A stretch of 64,000 nucleotides of DNA from Temperatibacter sp965603205 (GTDB lineage: Bacteria; Pseudomonadota; Alphaproteobacteria; Sphingomonadales; Kordiimonadaceae), in NCBI GenBank assembly GCA_965603205.1, contig CBFDCC010000004.1, positions 186,001 through 250,000 of the forward strand, given 5' to 3'. Every line of letters begins with the position of its first letter. Positions within the stretch are counted from its first letter, which is position 1. The notes beneath the pieces were generated by a model that did not search any database, was not told the origin of the DNA, and saw only the letters and a list, made by a program, of their open reading frames with translations. Positions 26,309-34,162 of this stretch are shown here, one piece after another. The position numbers and the translations under genes are program-made.

Positions 26309-26734
26309 TCATAGGCTGTTTAATATCATTGATAACTCAGCAATATGATCAGCATCCACATGACGCAGGGCATGATCGGCTTTATTTTTAAAGCTCTCAG
26401 ATGCTTCCTTGTATACTCGCTGTCCAGACTCGGTTATCGCTATCATGCTTACCCTTGCATCACGTGGATTTTCTGCTTTTTCGACTAGACCAATTTTCTC
26501 CATCGGTAGTAACATACGTGTTACCCCAGAAGCAGTACGCCCTAACGCCTGGGCTAGGTCGACCCGCCGCATGGTTTTACTAGGCGATTCCATCAACTGC
26601 CCCATAACCACATATTCTGTAAAACCTATACCGTGAACACTGCCAAGACTTTGGTCTATTTGTTTGATGATACGATTACTGTGGTACCAAAGGTCAACAA
26701 TCGCTTTTGTTTTTATATCCTCACGATAGTTCAT
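26309..26734 (-). CDS. MarR-family transcriptional regulator
   Basis: A 141-residue winged-helix repressor. The recognition segment is visible as MRRVDLAQALGRTASGVTRML (about 55-75) and the wing as EKAENPRDARVSMIAITESG (about 85-104), including the Asp-x-Arg signature of the family. No conserved redox cysteine is present in the sequence, so ligand binding rather than cysteine oxidation would be the likely trigger. The gene lies in front of gor, the binding protein and the MATE exporter on the same strand, and a 14-bp palindrome lies in its own leader, so self-control and control of the downstream genes are likely. Confidence 0.88.
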   Translation of the reverse strand: MNYREDIKTKAIVDLWYHSNRIIKQIDQSLGSVHGIGFTEYVVMGQLMESPSKTMRRVDLAQALGRTASGVTRMLLPMEKIGLVEKAENPRDARVSMIAITESGQRVYKEASESFKNKADHALRHVDADHIAELSMILNSL

Positions 26735-26761
26735 GTCGTTTCTCTTATTGCTTGCTATTTA

Positions 26762-26775
26762 CTTGATTGATCAAG
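26762..26775. promoter_or_regulatory. Palindromic operator candidate before the MarR gene
   Basis: CTTGAT-TG-ATCAAG is a perfect 6-bp inverted repeat 28 bases before the MarR start codon. On the minus strand a perfect -35 hexamer TTGACA (26807-26802) lies upstream; the -10 box is less clear in the AT-rich stretch that follows. The placement between promoter and gene fits repression by the MarR protein itself. Confidence 0.5.
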
Positions 26776-26826
26776 CATTAATTAACTATATATACCTAGC
26801 ATGTCAACAAGTAATTTCTCTATGCA

Positions 26827-26857
26827 TAAAAAAAGGCGCCCATCCGAGCGCCTTTTA
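26827..26857 (-). terminator. Intrinsic terminator after the M28 peptidase gene
   Basis: On the minus strand AAAAGGCGC and GCGCCTTTT pair across an 8-base loop, and the stem runs into TTTTTTTATG. It lies 22 bases after the peptidase stop and just before the MarR promoter. Confidence 0.85.
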
Positions 26858-26878
26858 ATCAATGCATGGGAGTAGATT

Positions 26879-28546
26879 CTATCTATCTGATCCATATAGA
26901 TCACCAAAGAAATCACCATCGTTCCATGTTGGCTTTTTATCCCCATTGGCAATCTCACTAATGATTAACCAATTAATTAGCGCAAATTTACTAGCCGCAT
27001 TATAATCAATCGCCTGCAAGATATCATCCTTTGGGCTGTGATAAGTTTTATGCAAAAATTCCATAAAAATTTTACCGCCGTCAAGACCATCTGTTGTGGG
27101 ACCAAAACCAGTGGCAAGCATAACAGCCGGCACGCCCTGCTTAACAAAGGGGTAATGATCACTGCGTACAAAAATAGCTTCACTAGGAATAGGATCAGCA
27201 CCAAGAGCAATACCAACTTTGTTAACTGCAGTTTCAGTAATTGGCCCTAATGAGCTATGGCTAGCACCAAAAGCGACAACATCTGTAAAGTCATACAAAA
27301 GCACAGGCATATCTAAATTAACATTGGCAACCATCGCCTTTTTATCAACTGTTGGATGGCTGGCAAAATAGTCTGCGCCGAGCAAGCCTCTTTCCTCAGC
27401 GGTAACAGCAGCAAACATAAGCGAGCGACGCGGTCTAACACCCTCTTCGATATATTTGCGAGCAACCTCAAGCATCACAGCAACACCCGAAGCATTATCA
27501 AGCGCTCCATTATTGATTTTATCATCACCCTTTGCGGTTTTAGATACACCAATATGATCAAGATGAGCCGATAGAACCACATATTCATGCTTTAATTTTG
27601 GGTCACTACCTTCAAGAACAGCTAGTACATTCGGGCTATTGAATGGCTTACTGATTGTTGACTTTTTCGCTATCCTAACATTGGCTTTTAACGCAAACCC
27701 TTTTGGCATGGTTGTGTCAGCCTCGGCTAGCATTGCAGTTAAGTCTTTACCACTAGCGGCCCAAATTTTAGCCGCAACATCATGAGACATGGACACGCCA
27801 CCATTATGAGTGGGATGGTTGTTTGTTGGTTTACCATTCGCTTCTAACCAATCAAAAGAAGGACGCCCTAAATATTTTTTATAACTTTTAAAGGGACGAC
27901 GTTTTTCATCAATGTTAGTATTAATCGTGATAGATCCAACAGCACCATAGCTGCCTATTACATCAGCCTTCGTGCTACCACTGCCGTAATGAGCACGGGT
28001 TTCACTATCAAATGACTTAGGCGCACCCGATAGATAAACGGCAATTTTACCCTTTATATCCAAACCTTCAAAATCATTATGATTGCGCTCTGGCGCAACG
28101 ATACCATACCCTACAAAAACAAGATCACCGCCATAGCTAAGATCGCGATCTTGCCCGCTACCGCTAATATAATAATCATCACCCAGTGTAAGGCTCAAAC
28201 TTTGGTCATCAAGATTTAGCTGCATACTTGCGCTATCCACCTCAAGGGTGGTTGTTGCAAATGGCACCTCTTGCAAATAGCCATCAATGCCCGCCGGTTT
28301 TAAACCAAGCTTTGCAAACTCACTCGCCACATAATGGGCGGCAATACGGTGCCCTTCGCTGCCAGTATCACGGCCGCGCAACAAATCATCCGATAGAAAT
28401 TTAACATCCGCCGCAATGCGGTCGGCGCTAAATGTCGGGTAGGTATTTTGTGATGCAGTATCGCTTGATGGCTTAGTTCCATAACCAGCGCATGCACTAA
28501 GTGTTAGCGCCACCGCTATCGGTAGTGTATTTTTAAAATTAAACAA
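26879..28546 (-). CDS. M28-family zinc aminopeptidase, lipoprotein
   Basis: Exported metallopeptidase anchored to a membrane by lipid. The signal ends in the lipobox LSAC (about residues 17-20). A PA-like domain (about 130-250) precedes the M28 catalytic domain, whose ligands appear in LSAHLDHIG (about 320-328), NGALDNASG (about 337-345), TAEERGLLG (about 372-380) and NLDMPV (about 400). The start is best read as TTG at 28546, since GGGAGG lies 7 bases upstream; the in-frame TTG at 28561 is itself part of that ribosome-binding region. This gives 555 residues. An intrinsic terminator follows. Likely releases N-terminal amino acids from peptides in the periplasm. Confidence 0.9.
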   Translation of the reverse strand: MFNFKNTLPIAVALTLSACAGYGTKPSSDTASQNTYPTFSADRIAADVKFLSDDLLRGRDTGSEGHRIAAHYVASEFAKLGLKPAGIDGYLQEVPFATTTLEVDSASMQLNLDDQSLSLTLGDDYYISGSGQDRDLSYGGDLVFVGYGIVAPERNHNDFEGLDIKGKIAVYLSGAPKSFDSETRAHYGSGSTKADVIGSYGAVGSITINTNIDEKRRPFKSYKKYLGRPSFDWLEANGKPTNNHPTHNGGVSMSHDVAAKIWAASGKDLTAMLAEADTTMPKGFALKANVRIAKKSTISKPFNSPNVLAVLEGSDPKLKHEYVVLSAHLDHIGVSKTAKGDDKINNGALDNASGVAVMLEVARKYIEEGVRPRRSLMFAAVTAEERGLLGADYFASHPTVDKKAMVANVNLDMPVLLYDFTDVVAFGASHSSLGPITETAVNKVGIALGADPIPSEAIFVRSDHYPFVKQGVPAVMLATGFGPTTDGLDGGKIFMEFLHKTYHSPKDDILQAIDYNAASKFALINWLIISEIANGDKKPTWNDGDFFGDLYGSDR

Positions 28547-28639
28547 CTTATATCCTCCCAAGTCGTAGTAGCCTATATGGCCTTATTATTATTTCATCTT
28601 CATACAGTATAAACGCAGTAAATGCTTCTAAACTTTAGT

Positions 28640-29941
28640 CTAATGGCCTGGCTCGTCTTTTAGGGCGTCGACAATTGCCCATATGCGGTCCTGCCCCCAC
28701 ACAACCGTATCACCGCAGCGCATGCTAGGCACACCCCAGCAACCCATGGCAAGCATCTCTTGTCTATTATTTTCTACCACATCACGCCATGATTGATCCG
28801 TCATTGCCTCACGCACATTAGCGGGATGGACACCAGCCTTTTCACAGATGGTTGCCAAGCCACTATCGCTAGCACCATCGATACCTTTTGCCACCACACA
28901 GCGCATGAATGTACGATAAAAAACAGCTACTTTTCCGGGATCTTCTTCAGCCAAATAACAGCCGATTTTCAATGCATTTTCTGTCGCTTTTCCTAATGGG
29001 TCAACCATCTTACCAAATGGCAGGTCGGCGGCCTCTGCCTCGCGCTTTGCATCGGTGAGTATATAGTGTTTTTTTTGTAACGGCACCTGCATGCCACGCA
29101 TCACCATGGGCAGCACTGGTCGCAATTTTAATGTGGCACCTACTTCTGTGCACAGATGCAAAAGCTGCTCTAATGCTAAATAACTGTAGGGGCTACGTAT
29201 GGAGAAAAACAATTCAACAACCTTACCCTGCGCTCTTGGCCCTACACTACCTAAATTGAAACGCCACAGTCGTGACAGGCCTGTCTGAATTTCATTATCA
29301 CTGCCGAGGCCTTGTTTATTTAATCTATCTTCCAAATGATCCAACCGGTCAAGGCCCGCGTACCATTCGCCGCCGTAATATAAACTAGCGCTGGCATAAT
29401 GGCCGAGACTGCGTAACTTTTTCTCGTTGCCGCGCAGGCTAATATCTTTAACACGGGCAACATCACAGGTTTCTTTGATCTTACCAACAGCACGCCGCCA
29501 CAGAGCGCTACCGACTTCCTCAGCCATGGGAAAGAAATCTGCATTGCCTTGTTGGCTGGCTAGATAGCGGTTTACCATCCCAGCGCTTAGCGCGTCTGGC
29601 ACCAAGGCATCAGATGGGAAGCCTAGCCCATAAAGTCTAGCAAGCCGCGCAGCGTCAATAATGGCGTAGGCTTCATAACGCTGTGGATCAGGATACATAT
29701 TAGCGGGTAACCGCTCTACGACAATGGGCTTAATCTTGACCTTAAAACGTTTGGCAAATTCAGGTAATATCTGAACCATAAGCTGACAATAAGGATCGTC
29801 TGCGCGGTGAAAATAGAGTATTTCATGATCGCGCCCATGCATTCTACGGCCTAATTCGACCTTAATACGTTTTAGCGATCGCAATGTACCACTGGTTAAC
29901 CATGCGGCTGCATTTGCTTTTAATGACGATATTAGCCCCAT
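28640..29941 (-). CDS. Double DsbA-like (HCCA-isomerase type) thioredoxin-fold protein
   Basis: The 433-residue protein seems to hold two thioredoxin-fold domains of the DsbA/2-hydroxychromene-2-carboxylate isomerase clan. The first starts near 45 with ILYFHRADDPYCQL; the second starts near 222 with VELFFSIRSPYSYLALEQLL and ends with the cis-proline segment CWGVPSM (about 401-407). In the second domain the active-site pair is replaced by SPYS, as in the isomerase group, which uses glutathione. No signal peptide is evident, so it is probably cytoplasmic. The ATG at 29941 was preferred over a TTG four codons earlier. Single domain is the usual family state, so a tandem is uncommon. Function is uncertain. 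Confidence 0.75.
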   Translation of the reverse strand: MGLISSLKANAAAWLTSGTLRSLKRIKVELGRRMHGRDHEILYFHRADDPYCQLMVQILPEFAKRFKVKIKPIVVERLPANMYPDPQRYEAYAIIDAARLARLYGLGFPSDALVPDALSAGMVNRYLASQQGNADFFPMAEEVGSALWRRAVGKIKETCDVARVKDISLRGNEKKLRSLGHYASASLYYGGEWYAGLDRLDHLEDRLNKQGLGSDNEIQTGLSRLWRFNLGSVGPRAQGKVVELFFSIRSPYSYLALEQLLHLCTEVGATLKLRPVLPMVMRGMQVPLQKKHYILTDAKREAEAADLPFGKMVDPLGKATENALKIGCYLAEEDPGKVAVFYRTFMRCVVAKGIDGASDSGLATICEKAGVHPANVREAMTDQSWRDVVENNRQEMLAMGCWGVPSMRCGDTVVWGQDRIWAIVDALKDEPGH

Positions 29942-30059
29942 TCGGCTGTCCAACCCTGTTATTACTCAAATTCCCTGAGTGTAATTTGCACGGACAGGCC
30001 AAAGGATGCAAGTGCAATAGATGAATAAGGCTATATTGTTTTGCCCATTATTTTTCTTA

Positions 30060-30090
30060 GACAAAAGGGCGCTCAAAATAAGCGCCCTTT
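30060..30090 (-). terminator. Intrinsic terminator after the peroxiredoxin gene
   Basis: AAAGGGCGCT (30064-30073) and AGCGCCCTTT (30081-30090) form a 10-bp perfect stem with a 7-base loop. On the minus strand the stem runs into TTTTGTCT, a short but adequate T tract. It lies 53 bases beyond the peroxiredoxin stop, past the tandem repeats. Confidence 0.7.
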
Positions 30091-30096
30091 CCCTAT

Positions 30097-30135
30097 CTAT
30101 AAATACTGGCTATAAATACTGGCTATAAATACTCG
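30097..30135. repeat. Three tandem copies of a 13-bp unit
   Basis: The unit CTATAAATACTGG is repeated exactly twice and a third time with one change (CTATAAATACTCG). It lies between the peroxiredoxin stop (30143) and its terminator. It is too short and regular to be a CRISPR array; slippage during replication is the simple explanation. Confidence 0.9.
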
Positions 30136-30142
30136 CTTTTGA

Positions 30143-30625
30143 TTAAAGCTGGCTAAGCGCATGCTCAGCTGTAGAAACAGAAAAATCGCCACCGTCTTCT
30201 ACATTTAGCACTGTCACAGTACCGTCTTCAACAATCATTGAGAAACGCTTACTGCGAAGACCCATGCCAAAACCTGTACCATCAAGAACCAGATCAATCG
30301 CCTTTGTGAAATCGCAATTTCCATCCGCAAGTAATGTCACCGCGTCACCTGCATTTTGATCTTTTGCCCACGCACCCATAACAAAGGCATCATTAACAGA
30401 CATACAGTAAATCGCATCAACGCCCTTGGCTTTGATTTCTGTTGATTTTTCAATAAAGCCCGGCAGATGCTTAGCTGAACATGTAGGGGTAAAAGCACCT
30501 GGCAGTGCAAAAAGAACAACTTTTTTACCGCCAAACAGATCATCTATTGTATGAGCCGCAGGGCCGTCTGCTGTCATTTCTACCAAGCTACCTTCAGGCA
30601 GTTTATCACCAACTTTTATAGTCAT
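30143..30625 (-). CDS. Peroxiredoxin, Prx5 type
   Basis: Thiol peroxidase that reduces hydrogen peroxide and organic peroxides, probably with glutathione and glutaredoxin as donors. The 160-residue protein has the peroxidatic cysteine in PGAFTPTCSAKHLPG (about 42-56) and the family segments VDAIYCMSVNDAFVMGAWA (about 69-87) and GLRSKRFSMIVEDG (about 122-135). A second conserved cysteine at about 74 and one at about 104 (GNCDF) could act in resolution. No signal peptide is present, so it is cytoplasmic. It follows the DsbD N-domain gene by 43 bp on the same strand. Confidence 0.93.
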   Translation of the reverse strand: MTIKVGDKLPEGSLVEMTADGPAAHTIDDLFGGKKVVLFALPGAFTPTCSAKHLPGFIEKSTEIKAKGVDAIYCMSVNDAFVMGAWAKDQNAGDAVTLLADGNCDFTKAIDLVLDGTGFGMGLRSKRFSMIVEDGTVTVLNVEDGGDFSVSTAEHALSQL

Positions 30626-30668
30626 AATTTCGTCTTTCTATATTTAAGATTATTAGATACATTACAAA

Positions 30669-31493
30669 TTATTGAACAACGTGCTTGCTGTCCGTTGCGA
30701 ACCCCATGCCGTTTGAAAGCGTCAAACGTATTTCTTTGACCTTTATTGACTGGTCTTTTTTTCTTGTCATAACAGGTACAACAAACTGGGCTGACGTACC
30801 ATCGCCTTTTAGGGAAAATTGCGTTTTGCCACCCTGAAAAGGCTCTGCTAATTCTGGAAATAATGCTGCCTGATCTAAACGGCCATTACTGGTGACATCT
30901 ATCACCAATCGCTGATGTCCGATTATTCCTCTAGATTTCACGGACGTAATAGCAAGCACCAACTCATTCACCGGATCCTTATCGCTAACGATATGTGGTA
31001 CTTTTTTAAGCCATGCCGCTATGCGAATTGATTGATCTACACTATCAGCTGAGAAGGTCATATCGCTGTCATATGGCACACAAATATCCTTACAAACCAT
31101 AAAACCCATACGCACAGGTAAAATGCCGTCTTTAAAATCACTCTTGTTAACTTTAAACGGAATAAGGACTTGTTTATCGTAGCCAAAAGTCTGAAGGCCA
31201 AACAGTTCGAACCGCTTAGGTAAAGGATAAGCTAATTCAAGCATTTTACCCCCTACCTCAGCAGTAACAGGCAGTCCAGCCTCTCCGGGTGATCGCCAAT
31301 ATGTCTTCCAGCCATCGCCAAGAACTGCTTCCCACGCCACCCAAAGCTGATCAGGATTGTCATCAACCTCCATTGTGCCTATTAGGCGCGTTTTGACAAA
31401 TGTGTCATGCTCGACCCACTGGTTCATGGTATATTGGCCGTAGCTTGGACTAGTAACCAACATCATCAATAAAAACAGCAATTTTAAACGCAT
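30669..31493 (-). CDS. DsbD/ScsB N-terminal-domain protein, exported
   Basis: A 274-residue periplasmic protein with a signal peptide (cleavage near SYG at 17-19). It matches the N-terminal domain of protein-disulfide reductases of the DsbD/ScsB type: VAWEAVLGDGWKTYWRSPGEAG (about 51-72), VRMGFMVCKDICVPYD (about 127-142), where two cysteines are spaced C-x3-C. The eight-helix membrane domain and C-terminal thioredoxin domain of full DsbD are absent, and no gene for them is adjacent. It would need an unlinked membrane partner to receive electrons. It is probably cotranscribed with the peroxiredoxin and divergent from the AlgH-type gene. Confidence 0.82.
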   Translation of the reverse strand: MRLKLLFLLMMLVTSPSYGQYTMNQWVEHDTFVKTRLIGTMEVDDNPDQLWVAWEAVLGDGWKTYWRSPGEAGLPVTAEVGGKMLELAYPLPKRFELFGLQTFGYDKQVLIPFKVNKSDFKDGILPVRMGFMVCKDICVPYDSDMTFSADSVDQSIRIAAWLKKVPHIVSDKDPVNELVLAITSVKSRGIIGHQRLVIDVTSNGRLDQAALFPELAEPFQGGKTQFSLKGDGTSAQFVVPVMTRKKDQSIKVKEIRLTLSNGMGFATDSKHVVQ

Positions 31494-31656
31494 AGAAATA
31501 ATCCCATCAGTTATTTGAATTATCTTCTAACAGGCGAGGCGCATTAAAACTACAAACATATGATCACATTTATGTAATTTACAAATCATACCACGTTAAA
31601 TGATGCTTGCATCAAGCGAGAAAAAGGCTCAAACTCTATTTCATAGAGGAGCCTAC

Positions 31657-32223
31657 ATGACATCAAATAATTATCTCGATGGCAAGCTTTTAATCGCCAT
31701 GCCCGGCATGGGTGACCCCCGCTTTGAGCGAGCTGTAGTTTATTTATGCTCTCACAGCGCAGAGGGTGCTATGGGATTGGTGATCAATCACCCCCTACCG
31801 ACATTATCGCTGGAAGAACTATTAGAACAATTAGATGTAAAATTTGATAATGACATTACGAAGGACGCCGTAATTAATTCAGGAGGGCCTGTTGAGCCGG
31901 GCCGCGGGTTTGTATTGCATTCCACCGATTATATACAAGAATCGACCACTATTGTGCGTGAGCATCTTGGTGTAACTGCGACACTGGATATATTACAAGC
32001 CATTGCTAACGGCGATGGCCCTGATAAGCATTTGATGGTGCTGGGATACGCAGGATGGGAAGCAGGTCAGCTAGATGACGAGATTCAAAATAACGCATGG
32101 CTAACGGCTGACGCAGATTCAGAGCTGATTTTTCATACCGAAGCAGAACAAGCATGGCCGCGTGCTATGGCAATGCTGGGGATAAATATATCAATGCTCA
32201 GCAGTGACGCTGGGCACGCTTAA
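31657..32223 (+). CDS. YqgE/AlgH family protein
   Basis: Conserved small protein of about 188 residues. The start at 31657 (MTSNNYLDGKLLIAMPGMGD) has GAGGAG 6 bases upstream; an earlier ATG at 31600 lacks support. Family landmarks are the first 30 residues, MGLVINHPLP (about 38-47) and GGPVEPGRGFVLHS (about 73-86), LGYAGWEAGQLDDEI (about 130-144). AlgH was linked to alginate control in Pseudomonas, but the biochemical role is unresolved. It is divergent from the DsbD-like and peroxiredoxin genes. Its last 33 bases overlap the end of the convergent PAS_5 gene. Confidence 0.93.
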   Translation: MTSNNYLDGKLLIAMPGMGDPRFERAVVYLCSHSAEGAMGLVINHPLPTLSLEELLEQLDVKFDNDITKDAVINSGGPVEPGRGFVLHSTDYIQESTTIVREHLGVTATLDILQAIANGDGPDKHLMVLGYAGWEAGQLDDEIQNNAWLTADADSELIFHTEAEQAWPRAMAMLGINISMLSSDAGHA

Positions 32224-32841
32224 AGAAAACCCTGACGTTTCACGCAACTGGTCATTAACATCAATCATCTTAAGCGATAGTCCGTGTTTTTTTTGATAAG
32301 CACGGCAATAAGGTGTGAGCATTTCGTCAGTCAGAAGCCGTGGTGAGGGTATAACAGTGATAGACTTTAAAATACCATTAAACTGCCCCCATATATTTTC
32401 TGGCACTTCATCATTTTTATTTTTCAATGCACTAGCCATTATCAATACGGTACCGCCAAATGCTGTGGGATCAATAAAAGGCAAAGCTACATTTTCCCAA
32501 TCAAGCCTCGCACCGTCTTCATATTGCATTTCACCTTGGCGATAGAGACCACAATGCTGAACCATAGCCAAACCATATAGTTCTTCTGCATAACCGCCAA
32601 ATTCAGCATTTCTATACATTTCCGCTACACGCAGGCCTGTAACATCTCGGCCAAAAACATCTTTATATTCCTCGCCAACCTTTTTATACATCAGCGCACC
32701 ATCTGGACTCATCTGAATGCAGGCTGTTGTTGGCAATAAGTCTGGCAAGTTTTCTAAGGTCATGTTTGATAAATGCGGCACAGAAGTCCCACCACCAAGA
32801 TCACGCCAAGCTTTAATAAATTCTGTTAATAGTAATCGCAT
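32191..32841 (-). CDS. PAS_5-type protein
   Basis: A 216-residue protein with an alphaproteobacterial PAS_5-like fold: LPDLLPTTACIQMSPDGALMYKKVG (about 33-57 with one sensor strand), DVFGRDVTGLRVAEMY (about 61-76), EDGARLDWENVALPF (about 107-121) and TVLIMASALK (about 130-139). PAS_5 proteins are common in alphaproteobacteria without a known ligand or partner; they usually have no output domain, as here. The 3' end overlaps the AlgH-type gene by 33 bases in convergent orientation, so the two stop codons lie inside each other's reading frames. Confidence 0.78.
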   Translation of the reverse strand: MRLLLTEFIKAWRDLGGGTSVPHLSNMTLENLPDLLPTTACIQMSPDGALMYKKVGEEYKDVFGRDVTGLRVAEMYRNAEFGGYAEELYGLAMVQHCGLYRQGEMQYEDGARLDWENVALPFIDPTAFGGTVLIMASALKNKNDEVPENIWGQFNGILKSITVIPSPRLLTDEMLTPYCRAYQKKHGLSLKMIDVNDQLRETSGFSLSVPSVTAEH

Positions 32842-32929
32842 GTTTAATCCCCTTACCTACTCCCCATAGGGATGTAGACTATGCTGAGGAATACATAAAA
32901 AGTACAGCGCGAACTATACAATCATTCAT

Positions 32930-34162
32930 TTAAGACTGTAGTTTTTGCAAATCGCCAACAAAAACAGATGATTTCAATTTAGAGCCATACATATTTGACG
33001 CCATAGCATGTACATCATCTAAGTTTACAGATTCAATATTGGCTACCATTTCTTCTGCTGGGATGGTGCGGTCAAATACAAGCAGTTGACGCCCCATCTG
33101 CTCAATGCGGCTACTTGTAGCTTCTAATCCCATCAAGAGACCCGCCTTTAATTGGGCTTTGGCAATCTGTAATTCATCCATAGTGATCGTAGATGTTAAT
33201 GACTTCATCTCGCCTGAGATTACATCCAGCATTTCATTTACCATCTCTGGCGCTGTACCTGCATATATGCCAAATAGTCCAGTATCAACATGACTATTGG
33301 CGAATGAGTAAACAGAATAAGCAAGACCGCGATTTTCACGCACTTCCTGGAATAGGCGCGAGGACATACCCCCGCCCAGCAACATTGAATAAACCTGCAT
33401 AGCGTAATAATCGTCAGTGTAATAACTACAGCCTGGCAATCCCAACGTCACATGAACCTGCTCTAGGTCTCGGTGTTCACGGATAGTACCGCCTATAAAT
33501 TCGGCCGCATCAACAAGAGGGGCTGTACCTGATTGCACACCACCAAAGCCACGTTCAACCTCTGCGACGATCACGTCATGGTCCAAATTGCCAGCAGCTG
33601 CGACAACCATGCTACCGGCCTTATACTGAGTAGATATATACTCTTGTAGCATATCACGATTAAAACTATTTACGTTATTAGTGCTGCCAAGGATAGGACG
33701 GCCCAACGCCTGATCCTTAAAAGATATTTCCTGCAGGTGATCAAAAATTATATCATCTGGCGTATCAAAAGCCTGACCAATCTCTTGGATAACCACCTCT
33801 TGCTCGCGCACGATCTCTTTATCCTCAAATTTACTATTGAGCAAAATATCCGCCAAAAGATCAATAGCCAGCGGTACATCACCTTTTAAGACTCGTGCGT
33901 AAAAAGTTGTATAGTCACGCGTGGTATAGGCATTAAGATGCCCCCCAACAGTTTCAATTTCAGTAGCAATTTGACGGGCATTGCGCTTGTCTGTGCCTTT
34001 AAAGACCATATGTTCTAAGAAGTGTGTGATGCCATTTAACTTCACATTTTCACCACGGGATCCCGCATTTACCCACACACCTACTGCCACTGTTTCTACA
34101 TGTGCACGGTGCTCTGTTATAACCCGCAGTCCATTGGGTAAAGTCGTTTGTCTAATGCTCAT
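32930..34162 (-). CDS. M16-family zinc peptidase (processing-peptidase type)
   Basis: A 410-residue pitrilysin-family metalloprotease resembling the beta subunit of mitochondrial processing peptidase. The inverted zinc motif HFLEH (in ITHFLEHMVFKGT, about residues 46-58) is present, with the distal glutamate likely in the EIVREQEVVIQEI stretch (about 115-127). The second half has GGGMSSRLFQEVRENRGLAYSVYSF, split across about 263-287. No signal peptide is obvious. The ATG overlaps the thrC stop (34162), a TAATG-type coupling, and thrC-M16 is a common order in alphaproteobacteria. The protein substrate is unknown. Confidence 0.93.
   Translation of the reverse strand: MSIRQTTLPNGLRVITEHRAHVETVAVGVWVNAGSRGENVKLNGITHFLEHMVFKGTDKRNARQIATEIETVGGHLNAYTTRDYTTFYARVLKGDVPLAIDLLADILLNSKFEDKEIVREQEVVIQEIGQAFDTPDDIIFDHLQEISFKDQALGRPILGSTNNVNSFNRDMLQEYISTQYKAGSMVVAAAGNLDHDVIVAEVERGFGGVQSGTAPLVDAAEFIGGTIREHRDLEQVHVTLGLPGCSYYTDDYYAMQVYSMLLGGGMSSRLFQEVRENRGLAYSVYSFANSHVDTGLFGIYAGTAPEMVNEMLDVISGEMKSLTSTITMDELQIAKAQLKAGLLMGLEATSSRIEQMGRQLLVFDRTIPAEEMVANIESVNLDDVHAMASNMYGSKLKSSVFVGDLQKLQS

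Noticed and set aside
30097..30135. CRISPR-like repeat
   Set aside because: The units are 13 bp and directly adjacent, with no spacers and no cas genes in the window.
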